Origin: Chloroflexota bacterium
Lineage (GTDB): Bacteria > Chloroflexota > Dehalococcoidia > GIF9 > UBA5629
Assembly (NCBI GenBank): GCA_026389695.1
Contig: JAPLHI010000070.1
Coordinates: 1 to 9,063, forward strand
DNA: 9,063 bases
Reading direction: 5' to 3'
The stretch's first letter is position 1. The number at the start of each line of letters is the position of its first letter. The notes beneath the pieces are model-generated. The model saw only the letters and a program-made list of their open reading frames with translations. It was not told the origin of the DNA and ran no database searches. Position numbers and translations under genes: made by a program. Below, in pieces: positions 1 to 7,000 of the stretch.

Positions 1-1
1 A

Positions 2-82
2 GTGCGTCCACACGTGATTAGTGATCCTGGACACATCAGGAACGAGACCAGAGAAGAATGATTCAGTAGTTTAGTACAGGCA
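2..82 (+). pseudogene. 5' coding remnant of the MBL-fold gene with in-frame TGA
   Basis: Read in the frame of the downstream hydrolase, bases 2-58 give a stretch containing VISDPGHIRNE, the kind of strand-plus-DPGH segment that precedes the HxHxDH motif in this superfamily. A TGA follows at 59-61, then FSSLVQALA (62-88) leads straight into the hydrolase. The frame is the same on both sides, so this is a point nonsense codon and not a frameshift. The true start is left of the window. Confidence 0.6.
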
Positions 83-616
83 TTGGCAAACGATAATATA
101 AAATTAGATGATATAGGCCTTATCATTAATACGCATACTCACCCTGATCACTGCGAAGCCAACGAATGTATTACTGAACGGAGCAAAGCAGGAATCACCC
201 TTTCCAGAGAAGAAGACGAATTCAGAACAACTATTGGCGCAAGCCTGTATAAGTTATTCGGCCTCAAGTCGCCGCAGTTCACGCCGCTTTTCCACTTAAA
301 AGAAGGTATTTTGGATCTGGGTAAAGACGGATTCCAGGTGCAGGTTATCCTGACCCCCGGCCATTCTCCGGGTTCAGTCTGCCTTTATCTGCCCGAAACG
401 AAGATATTAATTACCGGTGATGTAATCTTTTTTATGAGCGTAGGCAGAACTGATTTCCCCGGAGGTAATACACTCCAACTTAAGGACAGCATCGAAAGAT
501 TGTCTACGCTGGATATAGAATGCATTATCCCGGGGCATAACACTGATCCCAACGGCATTATCAAGGGCAAAGACAGGGTCAAACGAAATTTTGAAGCGGT
601 TCAAATGTTTTTCTAA
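83..616 (+). CDS. Metallo-beta-lactamase-fold hydrolase (catalytic part; N-terminus upstream of an in-frame TGA)
   Basis: Hydrolase of the metallo-beta-lactamase superfamily, probably cytoplasmic; substrate unknown. From the TTG at 83, the HxHxDH zinc motif is at residues 18-23 (THTHPDH), the next histidine is in GHSPGS (H94), the bridging aspartate in ITGD (D113) and the last histidine in IPGH (H152), so all metal ligands are present. The family normally has about 40-60 residues of beta strands before HxHxDH. Only 17 are available from this TTG, and the same frame continues upstream as recognisable family sequence (ISDPGH) across a TGA at 59-61. TTG 83 is therefore only the first usable start after the stop, not a convincing natural one. 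The gene lies 13 bases before the next gene on the same strand, so the two are probably co-transcribed. It could be a pseudogene, or the TGA could be a sequence error. Family assignment is firm; integrity is doubtful. Confidence 0.85.
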   Translation: MANDNIKLDDIGLIINTHTHPDHCEANECITERSKAGITLSREEDEFRTTIGASLYKLFGLKSPQFTPLFHLKEGILDLGKDGFQVQVILTPGHSPGSVCLYLPETKILITGDVIFFMSVGRTDFPGGNTLQLKDSIERLSTLDIECIIPGHNTDPNGIIKGKDRVKRNFEAVQMFF

Positions 617-629
617 GTATTTTACTCAA

Positions 630-1304
630 ATGGAAACTGACGAAAAGATACAATATGCAATAGAAAACACGGAGGTACTGCGTCCTCCCAGGCAGCACTT
701 GGCGACGTTTGGTACTACCAACATCTACTACTACATGATTACTGAACTTATGCATGAAGTGAACGTAATCAGGGAGGGTAGAGTTATCGCGGCCAAGCCC
801 AGGATTATTACTCCGGCATATCTGATTAATATCGAAGGTTTTAGTGGACCGGCCAGGCGATATATACAGATGCTTGCTGAGAAAAACCCGCATGAGCCGG
901 GTGTATTTTATTCATATAAAAACGAGCCGAAGGAGATGAATATTATCTCCCAACCTTTGCCCGAGTTGGTGGATAAAATATACCAGCGCATTGACAACCA
1001 GAGCGACCCTTTAAGCACAGTGATTAAAGGGGTTGAAGAAATGTGGGATGTTTCATTACTTAAGTTTACATTCGAACTTACCAGGAATTCCGTTTACAGT
1101 AATGTTTCTGAGTTCTACGGCCGTGGACTTTTTAATGTGGATGAGAGGGGAGTTCCCCGGGCTGCCAGAGAAAGTATCGAGGAACTCTTTGAGATAACCA
1201 GCAAAGATCCATCAAAAGCGCCGGAATTAATAAGTGAACTCAGGCAATGGAACGTTTGGGCGGAATATCAGGACAGGTTCTTACAGCTTTTCAGAAAAAC
1301 GTAA
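630..1304 (+). CDS. Conserved-looking protein of unknown function, partner of the MBL-fold gene
   Basis: A 224-residue soluble protein that I do not recognise as any named family. It is rich in Arg, Tyr and Glu, has no signal peptide or membrane segment, and no nucleotide-binding loop. Notable segments are RPPRQHLATFGTTNIYYYMITE near residues 18-40, an IITPAYLINIEGF stretch near 57-69, a SYKNEP segment near 92-97, an EEMWDVSLLKFTFELTRNS segment in the middle, and an acidic/helical C-terminus. The start was chosen at ATG 630, because the longer frame from TTG 591 only adds a short basic tail overlapping the upstream gene. Neither start has a good ribosome binding site, which hints at translational coupling with the hydrolase 13 bases upstream. 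The gene pair suggests a shared pathway, but no function can be read from sequence. Confidence 0.75.
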   Translation: METDEKIQYAIENTEVLRPPRQHLATFGTTNIYYYMITELMHEVNVIREGRVIAAKPRIITPAYLINIEGFSGPARRYIQMLAEKNPHEPGVFYSYKNEPKEMNIISQPLPELVDKIYQRIDNQSDPLSTVIKGVEEMWDVSLLKFTFELTRNSVYSNVSEFYGRGLFNVDERGVPRAARESIEELFEITSKDPSKAPELISELRQWNVWAEYQDRFLQLFRKT

Positions 1305-1379
1305 TTCATCGATTTTATGTAAATTCATATAAACCTCCCCGATTTCGTTATTTTTCCAACTTCAAATTGATTAACCCTA

Positions 1380-1408
1380 TTGACAATCAGGAAAAAGAGT
1401 AATATATT
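1380..1408 (+). promoter_or_regulatory. Sigma-A promoter of the winged-helix/RHH operon
   Basis: TTGACA at 1380-1385 (perfect -35), a 17-base spacer, and TATATT at 1403-1408 (5 of 6 to the -10 consensus). Predicted transcript start is near 1415, giving a leader of roughly 43 bases before ATG 1458. The -10 is buried in a perfect palindrome, so the promoter is probably repressible. Confidence 0.75.
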
Positions 1409-1412
1409 ACTC
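1397..1412. promoter_or_regulatory. Operator-like 16-bp perfect palindrome over the -10
   Basis: GAGTAATATATTACTC is a perfect inverted repeat covering the whole -10 box. A protein bound here would block RNA polymerase. The first gene downstream encodes a winged-helix protein and the second a ribbon-helix-helix protein, so autorepression is the natural reading. The core AGTA-N6-TACT recurs at 3980-3993. Confidence 0.55.
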
Positions 1413-1457
1413 AAGTTTTCATAAAACTCAACTAACCAGGTTGGGCCGGGGATTTTA

Positions 1458-1733
1458 ATGAACCAGCGGCGGTCAAATATTGAAATAATCAGCGAGATGC
1501 TGAGGATTGGCGCTACCGGTGCGGGTAAAACGAAAATTATGTACAGCGCCAATATGAGCCACAGCCAGATTCAAAAATATTTGAAATTTCTTATCTCTCA
1601 GGGTCTTATCCATAAAGTGGAGTTTGGTAATCCTTCGGTTGCATACAGAGTAACTGAGAAAGGTCACGGTTTGCGCAAAAGCATTGATTTGGTCCTGGAA
1701 GTTTTAAATTTCAAAGATTCTGAAGAAAAATGA
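1458..1733 (+). CDS. Winged helix DNA-binding protein, archaeal HTH_45-like
   Basis: A 91-residue transcriptional regulator made almost entirely of one winged helix domain. Residues about 3-16 (RRSNIEIISEMLRI) form helix 1, KTKIMYSANMS (about 24-34) helix 2, HSQIQKYLKFLISQGLI (about 35-51) the recognition helix, and the following EFGNPSVAYRVTEKGHGLRKSI the wing and last helix. This order, with the KTKIMYxANxS signature and YxxTxKG wing, matches the HTH_45 family common in archaea and present in some clostridia. ATG 1458 is preceded by GGGG at 1448-1451, a modest ribosome binding site. It is the first gene behind a near-consensus promoter whose -10 lies in a palindrome, and ends 22 bases before the next gene, so the two form an operon. 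Probably dimeric and autoregulatory (inference). Confidence 0.85.
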   Translation: MNQRRSNIEIISEMLRIGATGAGKTKIMYSANMSHSQIQKYLKFLISQGLIHKVEFGNPSVAYRVTEKGHGLRKSIDLVLEVLNFKDSEEK

Positions 1734-1742
1734 ATAAATTAT

Positions 1743-1749
1743 GGAGGAG
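1743..1749 (+). promoter_or_regulatory. Ribosome binding site deciding the start at 1756
   Basis: GGAGGAG at 1743-1749 is a strong Shine-Dalgarno sequence ending 6 bases before ATG 1756. The earlier in-frame ATGs at 1741 and 1750 overlap or abut it and cannot use it, so 1756 is the likely start. Confidence 0.75.
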
Positions 1750-1755
1750 ATGCGT

Positions 1756-2082
1756 ATGTCTGAAAAAAGAATGCTGATACTTGATGCGGAGACTGTTGAG
1801 AAAATTGAAGAAAACCGTGGCGACATGAGCGTCTCTGAATTTATTCATTTCATTATTGACAGTCATTTGGAACAGAATATACATCCGCAACAAATTGATT
1901 TAATTACAAAGGATGAATTTCGCCAGTTCGAAGAAGGGATTAAAGACCTCCTGAGAAGTTTCCTTGAGTTCTTTTTAAGTTACGGATTAGAACTTGGCAA
2001 ACAACCGACTGACGGTGAACTGGATAAACTCAGCTTAAAATTACAGGGCCTTAGCAAGAACTATAAGACCAAAAAATTTTAA
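1756..2082 (+). CDS. Ribbon-helix-helix type small DNA-binding protein
   Basis: A 108-residue protein. Its first 40 residues look like a ribbon-helix-helix DNA-binding domain: a short strand (KRMLILDAETV), a first helix (EKIEENRG) and a second helix beginning MSVSEFIHFIIDSHLE, the usual MSxSEFI pattern. The remainder is helical, with an amphipathic stretch (DEFRQFEEGIKDLLRSFLEFFLSYGLEL) that could mediate dimerisation or bind a partner. The start at 1756 is chosen for the GGAGGAG at 1743-1749. It is the second gene of the operon with the winged helix protein. RHH proteins usually act as dimers on short inverted repeats, so this protein is a candidate ligand for the AGTA-N6-TACT palindromes. 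An antitoxin role is possible, but no toxin-like gene is adjacent. Confidence 0.7.
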   Translation: MSEKRMLILDAETVEKIEENRGDMSVSEFIHFIIDSHLEQNIHPQQIDLITKDEFRQFEEGIKDLLRSFLEFFLSYGLELGKQPTDGELDKLSLKLQGLSKNYKTKKF

Positions 2083-2230
2083 ACCGCGACGTCTTAATCA
2101 TTTACTGCTAAATCAATGCCCCTCCATAGCTGCATTGCGCATCCGATAGAACTATCTTCTAGAACATAATCACTTCCCAATTCAAATCCTTCGTGCCATA
2201 TTTTAGTGTACTAATCGTGGGAGGTGAGCT
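2083..2230. other. Intergenic leader before the GH3-like gene
   Basis: These 148 bases hold no supported gene. They contain a weak promoter candidate: TTCCCA (2174-2179), 17 bases, then CATATT (2197-2202). Next comes a small inverted repeat, TTAGT-GT-ACTAA (2203-2214), and a strong GGGAGGTGAG ribosome binding site (2219-2228). A second small inverted repeat GATAG-AA-CTATC lies at 2145-2156. No terminator for the upstream operon is evident. Confidence 0.4.
2174..2202 (+). promoter_or_regulatory. Weak candidate promoter of the GH3-like gene
   Basis: TTCCCA at 2174-2179 matches the -35 consensus at 4 of 6 positions and CATATT at 2197-2202 matches the -10 at 4 of 6, with 17 bases between. The transcript would start near 2209, inside the TTAGT-GT-ACTAA inverted repeat, just ahead of the ribosome binding site. 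Confidence 0.3.
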
Positions 2231-3904
2231 ATGCCTACCGTTAAAGAACTCATACGATCTGGCCGAAGGGAAGACCTATGGCAAATGTGCTGTGGATTTC
2301 TGGATCTTAATCTGGAACAGTTCATGGCTATTCAAAAAAGACTGCTAATTGAGCAAATTGAATTGCTCAATAATTCAATTATCGGCAGGAAAATAATGAA
2401 AGGCCAGTACCCGCTAAGTGTGGATGATTTCAGGAGATTAGCTCCACTGACAACTTATGCGGACTATTGTCCTGAGCTTAGCGAAAAACACGAAGATGTA
2501 TTGCCGGTAAAACCTTTGTTCTGGCAACACACTTCTGGCAGATCGACCGAGTATCCTTTTAAATGGGAGAGCATCAAGTGGATGCCGGTCACACCCCGAT
2601 TTTTTCAGGAGATGGGAATTGTTTCTGCTGCATGTGCAATACTTTCAAGCTGTAAAAGAAAAGGTGATGTGTCTGCCATAAAACCGGGGTCAACCTATAT
2701 TTATGCTGTAGCACCCAGGCCATATACATCGGGGACCTTTGCCTATATTGTTAGTGAGGAGGTAACAGGTACTAGTCTTCCACCGCTGGAACTGGCCGAA
2801 AAGCTACCATTTGAAGAAAGAATTCAGTTGAGTTTTAAGCAGGCACTTTCCAAAGGGTGTGATTTTTATTTTGGAATTTCGGTTGCGCTCGTAGCCATTA
2901 GCGAGAAAATGAACCAGCAGATGGGCAAGATGGACATAAGACCGTTAATAACGCAGCCCCGTGCTCTGTTTCGAGTCATTCGTGGTTTAATAAAAAGCAA
3001 ATTAGCTGGACGCAAACTCCTGCCAAAAGATTTGTGGAATATTAGAGGCATACTGGGCAGCGGTACAGATGCAGATATTTTCCGTGACGTAATTAAAAAT
3101 GCCTGGGGAAGATATCCGTTCAACCTATACGGTAGCACCGAGGCCGGTATCGTGGCCATGCAAACATGGGACTATAAGGATATGGTTTTTATACCCAGCG
3201 GCAATTTCCTCGAATTCATACCACAGAAAGAATATTCAAAATGGCAGTCTGATAATTCTTATGAACCCCAAACAATCTTGATGGATGAAGTGATACCTGG
3301 AGAGAAATACGAACTCGTCATCACCAATTTCCACGGTGGGCCATTATCCAGATACCGAACGGGAGATATATTTAAAATAGCCTCACTTAGCAATGAAAAG
3401 CTGAGTATCAATCTACCGCAAATCGAATTCGATGGTCGTGTAGATGATGTCATGGATATTGGCGGTTTTGTCAGGTTAACAGAGAAGGTCATCTGGCAGG
3501 CTGTAAGTAACACCGCAATCCCCTATGTAGATTGGGTTGCCCGCAAAGAGTTCAGCGGCAATATACCTATACTTCACCTTTATGTTGAATTAAAAACCGA
3601 TGCCGCATGGGATGAGAGGAAAATGGCGGAAGCGGTATACTCACAGTTAAAGAAAATGGACGAGGATTTTCTGTATGGAGATGTGGAGAGTGTACTAAAT
3701 ACCATGCCGATTAAGGTTTCCTTCCTGCCAGCAGGAGCTTTCGTGAACTATATAGCGTTTCGCAGGGCACAGGGGGCCGATCTGGCACATTTAAAACCCC
3801 ATCATATTAATCCTTCAGACAAGGAACTGGCCACACTAGGGACAAAAGTCCAGACGGTGCCCGGAGCTATCGGTATTCCAGTAGGCGTCTCCCCAGGTAA
3901 ATAA
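2231..3904 (+). CDS. GH3-like acyl-adenylating enzyme (ANL superfamily)
   Basis: A 557-residue enzyme resembling the GH3 auxin-responsive promoter family: enzymes that activate a carboxylic acid with ATP to an acyl-adenylate and then usually transfer it to an amine or amino acid. Visible motifs are a phosphate loop HTSGRSTEYPFKW (residues 100-112), the YGSTEAG adenine/acid motif (300-306) and the YRTGD hinge-region motif (375-379), in the correct order and spacing for the family. FDGRVDDVMDIGG follows, and then the smaller C-terminal domain. Length is close to plant GH3 proteins (about 580-610). There is no signal peptide, so it is cytoplasmic. The start at ATG 2231 is fixed by GGGAGGTGAG at 2219-2228. 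It is transcribed alone or as the end of the preceding operon, and closed by a terminator. The phosphate loop is diverged from the usual SSGTSxGxxK. Substrate cannot be read; acid and amine partners are unknown. Confidence 0.85.
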   Translation: MPTVKELIRSGRREDLWQMCCGFLDLNLEQFMAIQKRLLIEQIELLNNSIIGRKIMKGQYPLSVDDFRRLAPLTTYADYCPELSEKHEDVLPVKPLFWQHTSGRSTEYPFKWESIKWMPVTPRFFQEMGIVSAACAILSSCKRKGDVSAIKPGSTYIYAVAPRPYTSGTFAYIVSEEVTGTSLPPLELAEKLPFEERIQLSFKQALSKGCDFYFGISVALVAISEKMNQQMGKMDIRPLITQPRALFRVIRGLIKSKLAGRKLLPKDLWNIRGILGSGTDADIFRDVIKNAWGRYPFNLYGSTEAGIVAMQTWDYKDMVFIPSGNFLEFIPQKEYSKWQSDNSYEPQTILMDEVIPGEKYELVITNFHGGPLSRYRTGDIFKIASLSNEKLSINLPQIEFDGRVDDVMDIGGFVRLTEKVIWQAVSNTAIPYVDWVARKEFSGNIPILHLYVELKTDAAWDERKMAEAVYSQLKKMDEDFLYGDVESVLNTMPIKVSFLPAGAFVNYIAFRRAQGADLAHLKPHHINPSDKELATLGTKVQTVPGAIGIPVGVSPGK

Positions 3905-3926
3905 CCGAGCTCAAGTTTTAGTCCAC

Positions 3927-3958
3927 TTAAGGGAGTTCTCTTTACAGAACTCCCTTAA
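3927..3958 (+). terminator. Rho-independent type hairpin after the GH3-like gene
   Basis: A perfect 13-bp stem (3927-3939 with 3946-3958; left arm TTAAGGGAGTTCT) and a 6-base loop CTTTAC. It lies 22 bases after the stop codon. The tail TATTTCT is only moderately U-rich, so termination efficiency is uncertain. It separates the GH3-like gene from the c-di-GMP gene promoter. Confidence 0.7.
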
Positions 3959-3979
3959 TATTTCTACACATTGTACTTT

Positions 3980-3993
3980 AGTACTATAGTACT
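3980..3993. promoter_or_regulatory. Operator-like 14-bp perfect palindrome upstream of the c-di-GMP gene
   Basis: AGTACTATAGTACT is a perfect inverted repeat. It matches the centre of the operator at 1397-1412 in 12 of 14 positions and, like that site, contains a -10-like hexamer (TATAGT at 3985-3990). It is followed at once by another short palindrome, TGTATACA (3993-4000). It lies about 30 bases upstream of the TTGACA at 4023, so the bound protein could repress a second upstream promoter or act from a distance. Confidence 0.5.
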
Positions 3994-4022
3994 GTATACA
4001 CGTTTAAAAACCTCTAGGTATA

Positions 4023-4051
4023 TTGACAATTCAAAATCCAGTATACATAAT
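4023..4051 (+). promoter_or_regulatory. Sigma-A promoter of the GGDEF/HD-GYP gene
   Basis: TTGACA at 4023-4028 (perfect -35), 17-base spacer, CATAAT at 4046-4051 (5 of 6 to consensus). The transcript should begin near 4058, about 18 bases before ATG 4076, which fits the chosen start and argues against the longer frame from TTG 3971. Confidence 0.75.
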
Positions 4052-4075
4052 AGTCATGTAAATGTAGGTAAATAT

Positions 4076-7000
4076 ATGAATGTACACTCTTTAATACCAC
4101 TACTAGCTACTCTAGCCTATATCCCCGTGTTTATCCTCCTTATTGCCAATCGCCCCTGGCAACGCCAAAAAAAAATTTTCTCTTTATTCCTGGCAGCAAC
4201 CATGCTCTGGAGCTTTGGCGATTTTTTGTTCCGCAGCGACTATTTAATCAATGAAAAGATACTTCTTGCAAAGATAGTACTTTGTATTGTGACGCTGGCC
4301 ATAGCTCAGTTGCACTATTTCCTGAGAACTTTTTACGAAACTAGTAAGCCGGGGTTTTCTACGGCTTACCTGTTTATGTCTTTCGCAATCGTTTTGATAA
4401 TATTTTTTGTCCCTGAAGGTGTGAAGGTCACAAATAATGTCGCGCCTGTCTATGGGATTTTCATATATCCACTTGCGTTGTATTATCTCACATTGCTGGG
4501 ATCGGATGTAGTCAATCTTATAAGAAAGTTGCGGACAATAGTTGATCCCGTTGAACACAATCAGCTTGTTTACCTTCTAACGGGGCTGGCTATACTTATT
4601 ATTTTTCCTTCTTTTTCATTGAGCCAGTTTGGCCAAGAGTATCCCATTGCCCACATTGGCAACTTTATTAATGCCCTGATATTAACTTATGCAGTTGTCA
4701 GGCACCGCCTTCTTGATATGCGGCTTGTTTTGCGTCGAGGCCTAACATTGGCTTCAATGGCCGCGATTGGTATAGGTGTTTACCTGCTGGCATATGTAAT
4801 AGGGCACTTCTTCTTCGGTATAGAGGTAGAAACAGTCAATTTCTTGCTGGGAATGGGTGTCTGCCTTATTGTGGCGTTTGCTGTTTATAAGGCAGGAGAT
4901 TTTACATCAAACCAGATAAACAAACTGTTTTATCGGGACAGCTACGAGTATCGTCAGGAACTTGATAATTTTATACGGCACAGGATAAGAGGAGTATTCA
5001 GCTTAGACGAACTCGGAAACGAGTTGCTTTCCCTGCTTGCAGGTGCACTCAGGTGCGAACGGGCTTTTCTGCTGTTACCAAACAATACTACAGAAGACCT
5101 CTATATCCGGTTTGCTATACCTGCACAGGATAATATGCCATCTATGTCTATTAAATCAGACAGCCCAATAATAACCTGGATAAAAAAGCATAACTCCTAC
5201 TTACCTAGAGATACACTTGATATATCGCCTGAACTCAAAGGGCTCTGGTCAGAGGAAATGGGAAAAATAATAAAGCTTAATATACAGTTGTTTGTACCAA
5301 TAATAAGAAACGATAATATCGTTGGCTTATTGGCCCTCGGAGAAAAGCAAAATAAAAAGGGATACACTCTGGATGATATAAACCTGTCAGAAAAAGTTAG
5401 TAGCCGCGTCGCCGCCAGCCTGGAAAAAGAATATCTGCAGGATCAGTTAAAAAAGCGAGAGCAGGAGCTTTCATTAATAAACCGGTTGGCTGGCGTGATA
5501 TCTTCCAGCTTGAACATTAAAGAAGTGTACGATGTTTTTGTACGCGAACTAAAAGAAGTTGTGGAAGCTGATTTTACCGCAATTACAACAGTGGAGGGTA
5601 ATGAGATTTGTTTCTCGGCTCTTACGACGGATGTCGGTTCTGCGTGGCGCGCAGGCCAGAAAATCCCCCTGGCAGGTACTGCCACTGAGTGGGTATTCAC
5701 CAACAAAAAGCCGTTTTATGAACGGGACCTAACCCGTAACAAACGGTTCTGGACGGCAAGTGAATATGCCAAGCGAGGAATAAGATCATTACTATTTTTA
5801 CCCTTAATGGTCAAAGGAGAAGTTATAGGTGTTCTCATACTCGGCAGCCGCAAACACTATGCCTATAGCCACGAACAGGTCACGCTGTTGGAACATCTGG
5901 CATCACAGATAGCCGCTCCCATAGAAAACAGCAGATTATATACCAGAGCGGAAGAAATAGCTTGTATAGACAGTTTAACCGAGTTGTTTAACCGCAAATA
6001 TTTCGATGAACGATTAACGGAAGAGATAGACCGCCACTCCCGCTATGGAGACATGCTCACACTGCTCTTATTAGATTTAGATAATTTTAAGAAATACAAT
6101 GATACCTACGGCCACATATCTGGTGACAAACAGCTCGCACTGGTCGGTAAATTAATCAAAGATTCAATACGGTCATCAGACCTCGCTTTCCGGTACGGTG
6201 ATGACGAGTTTGCTGTACTGTTACCCAATTCATCTACAGCGGAGTCATTCAGCGTGGCCGAGCGCGTACGTGAAAGAATCAGTTTCGAAATGTCGAGTAA
6301 ACAACTGGATATAACCATCAGCATAGGCCTGGCATCATGGCCCGGGGACGGCAGAACTTTAGATGAACTTTGTAATGCCGCCGATATAGCTCTTTATTAC
6401 GCCAAGCGCACGGGGCAGAACAGGACATCGATTGCGTCAAAGACCATGTTTTCCCTGAATGAACCTCCTGTTAATGCAACTGTTGAAACAGAAGTGCTCA
6501 GTACGATCTATGCTCTGGCAGCCACTCTGGAAGCGAGAGACAAATACACATATGGCCATTCCCGAAAAGTAAGCCGTTATGCAGTTGCAGTTGCGGAGTC
6601 ATTGGGTTGTCCTCCTGAGCAGGTCACAATTATCAGCGCTGCTGCGTTGCTTCATGACATAGGGAAAATAGGTATCCCCGACAACATACTCAATAAAAGC
6701 GAGAAGCTACTGGAAGAGGAATGGGAACTATTAAAATCTCATCCGAGGCTATCAGCGACAATTATCGGTCACATACCTGGCCTGACCACCTGCCTGGCGG
6801 CTGTAAGGCATCATCATGAACGATGGGATGGCAACGGATACCCCGCCGGCCTATTGGGTGAAACCATACCTATAGAGGCAAGGATCCTTGCGGTGGCTGA
6901 TTCTTTTGAGGCTATGATTTCCGATAGACCTTACCGCGGTCCCTTTAGTTTTAAAAAGGCTATTACTGAATTGGAAAGATGCTCCGGAACTCAATTTGAT

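Larger units (their letters stand above)
1305..1457. other. Intergenic control region of the small-regulator operon
   Basis: These 153 bases carry no supported gene. They hold the TTGACA/TATATT promoter and its palindrome, with about 75 bases of AT-rich sequence before it. No convincing terminator for the upstream gene pair is seen, so some read-through is possible. Confidence 0.5.

Noticed and set aside
59..61. Selenocysteine codon in the MBL-fold gene.
   Set aside because: No clear SECIS-like hairpin follows and the position is not a known catalytic cysteine; kept only as a formal possibility in the findings.
591..629. A TTG start at 591 for the unknown protein.
   Set aside because: It overlaps the hydrolase gene, gives a short basic tail and has no ribosome binding site; ATG 630 is more natural.
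579..893. Minus-strand frame of 104 codons opposite the MBL-fold and unknown genes.
   Set aside because: It overlaps two better-supported plus-strand genes and has no recognisable domain or start signal.
1458..1733. Walker A-like GATGAGKT in the winged helix protein, suggesting an NTPase.
   Set aside because: It lies at the turn between helix 1 and helix 2 of a 91-residue winged helix domain; HTH_45 proteins have a similar KTKIMY segment here, and there is no Walker B or room for a P-loop fold.
2145..2156. Inverted repeat GATAG-AA-CTATC upstream of the GH3-like gene as an operator.
   Set aside because: Arms of five bases are expected by chance, and it does not coincide with a convincing promoter or match the other palindromes.
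2866..3513. Minus-strand and alternative-frame coding within the GH3-like gene.
   Set aside because: No domain resemblance; the plus-strand frame carries the YGSTEAG and YRTGD motifs through this stretch.
3971..4075. A longer start (TTG 3971) for the GGDEF/HD-GYP protein adding 35 residues.
   Set aside because: The added segment is not hydrophobic or family-like, and the near-consensus promoter at 4023-4051 lies inside it, so the transcript would begin after that start.
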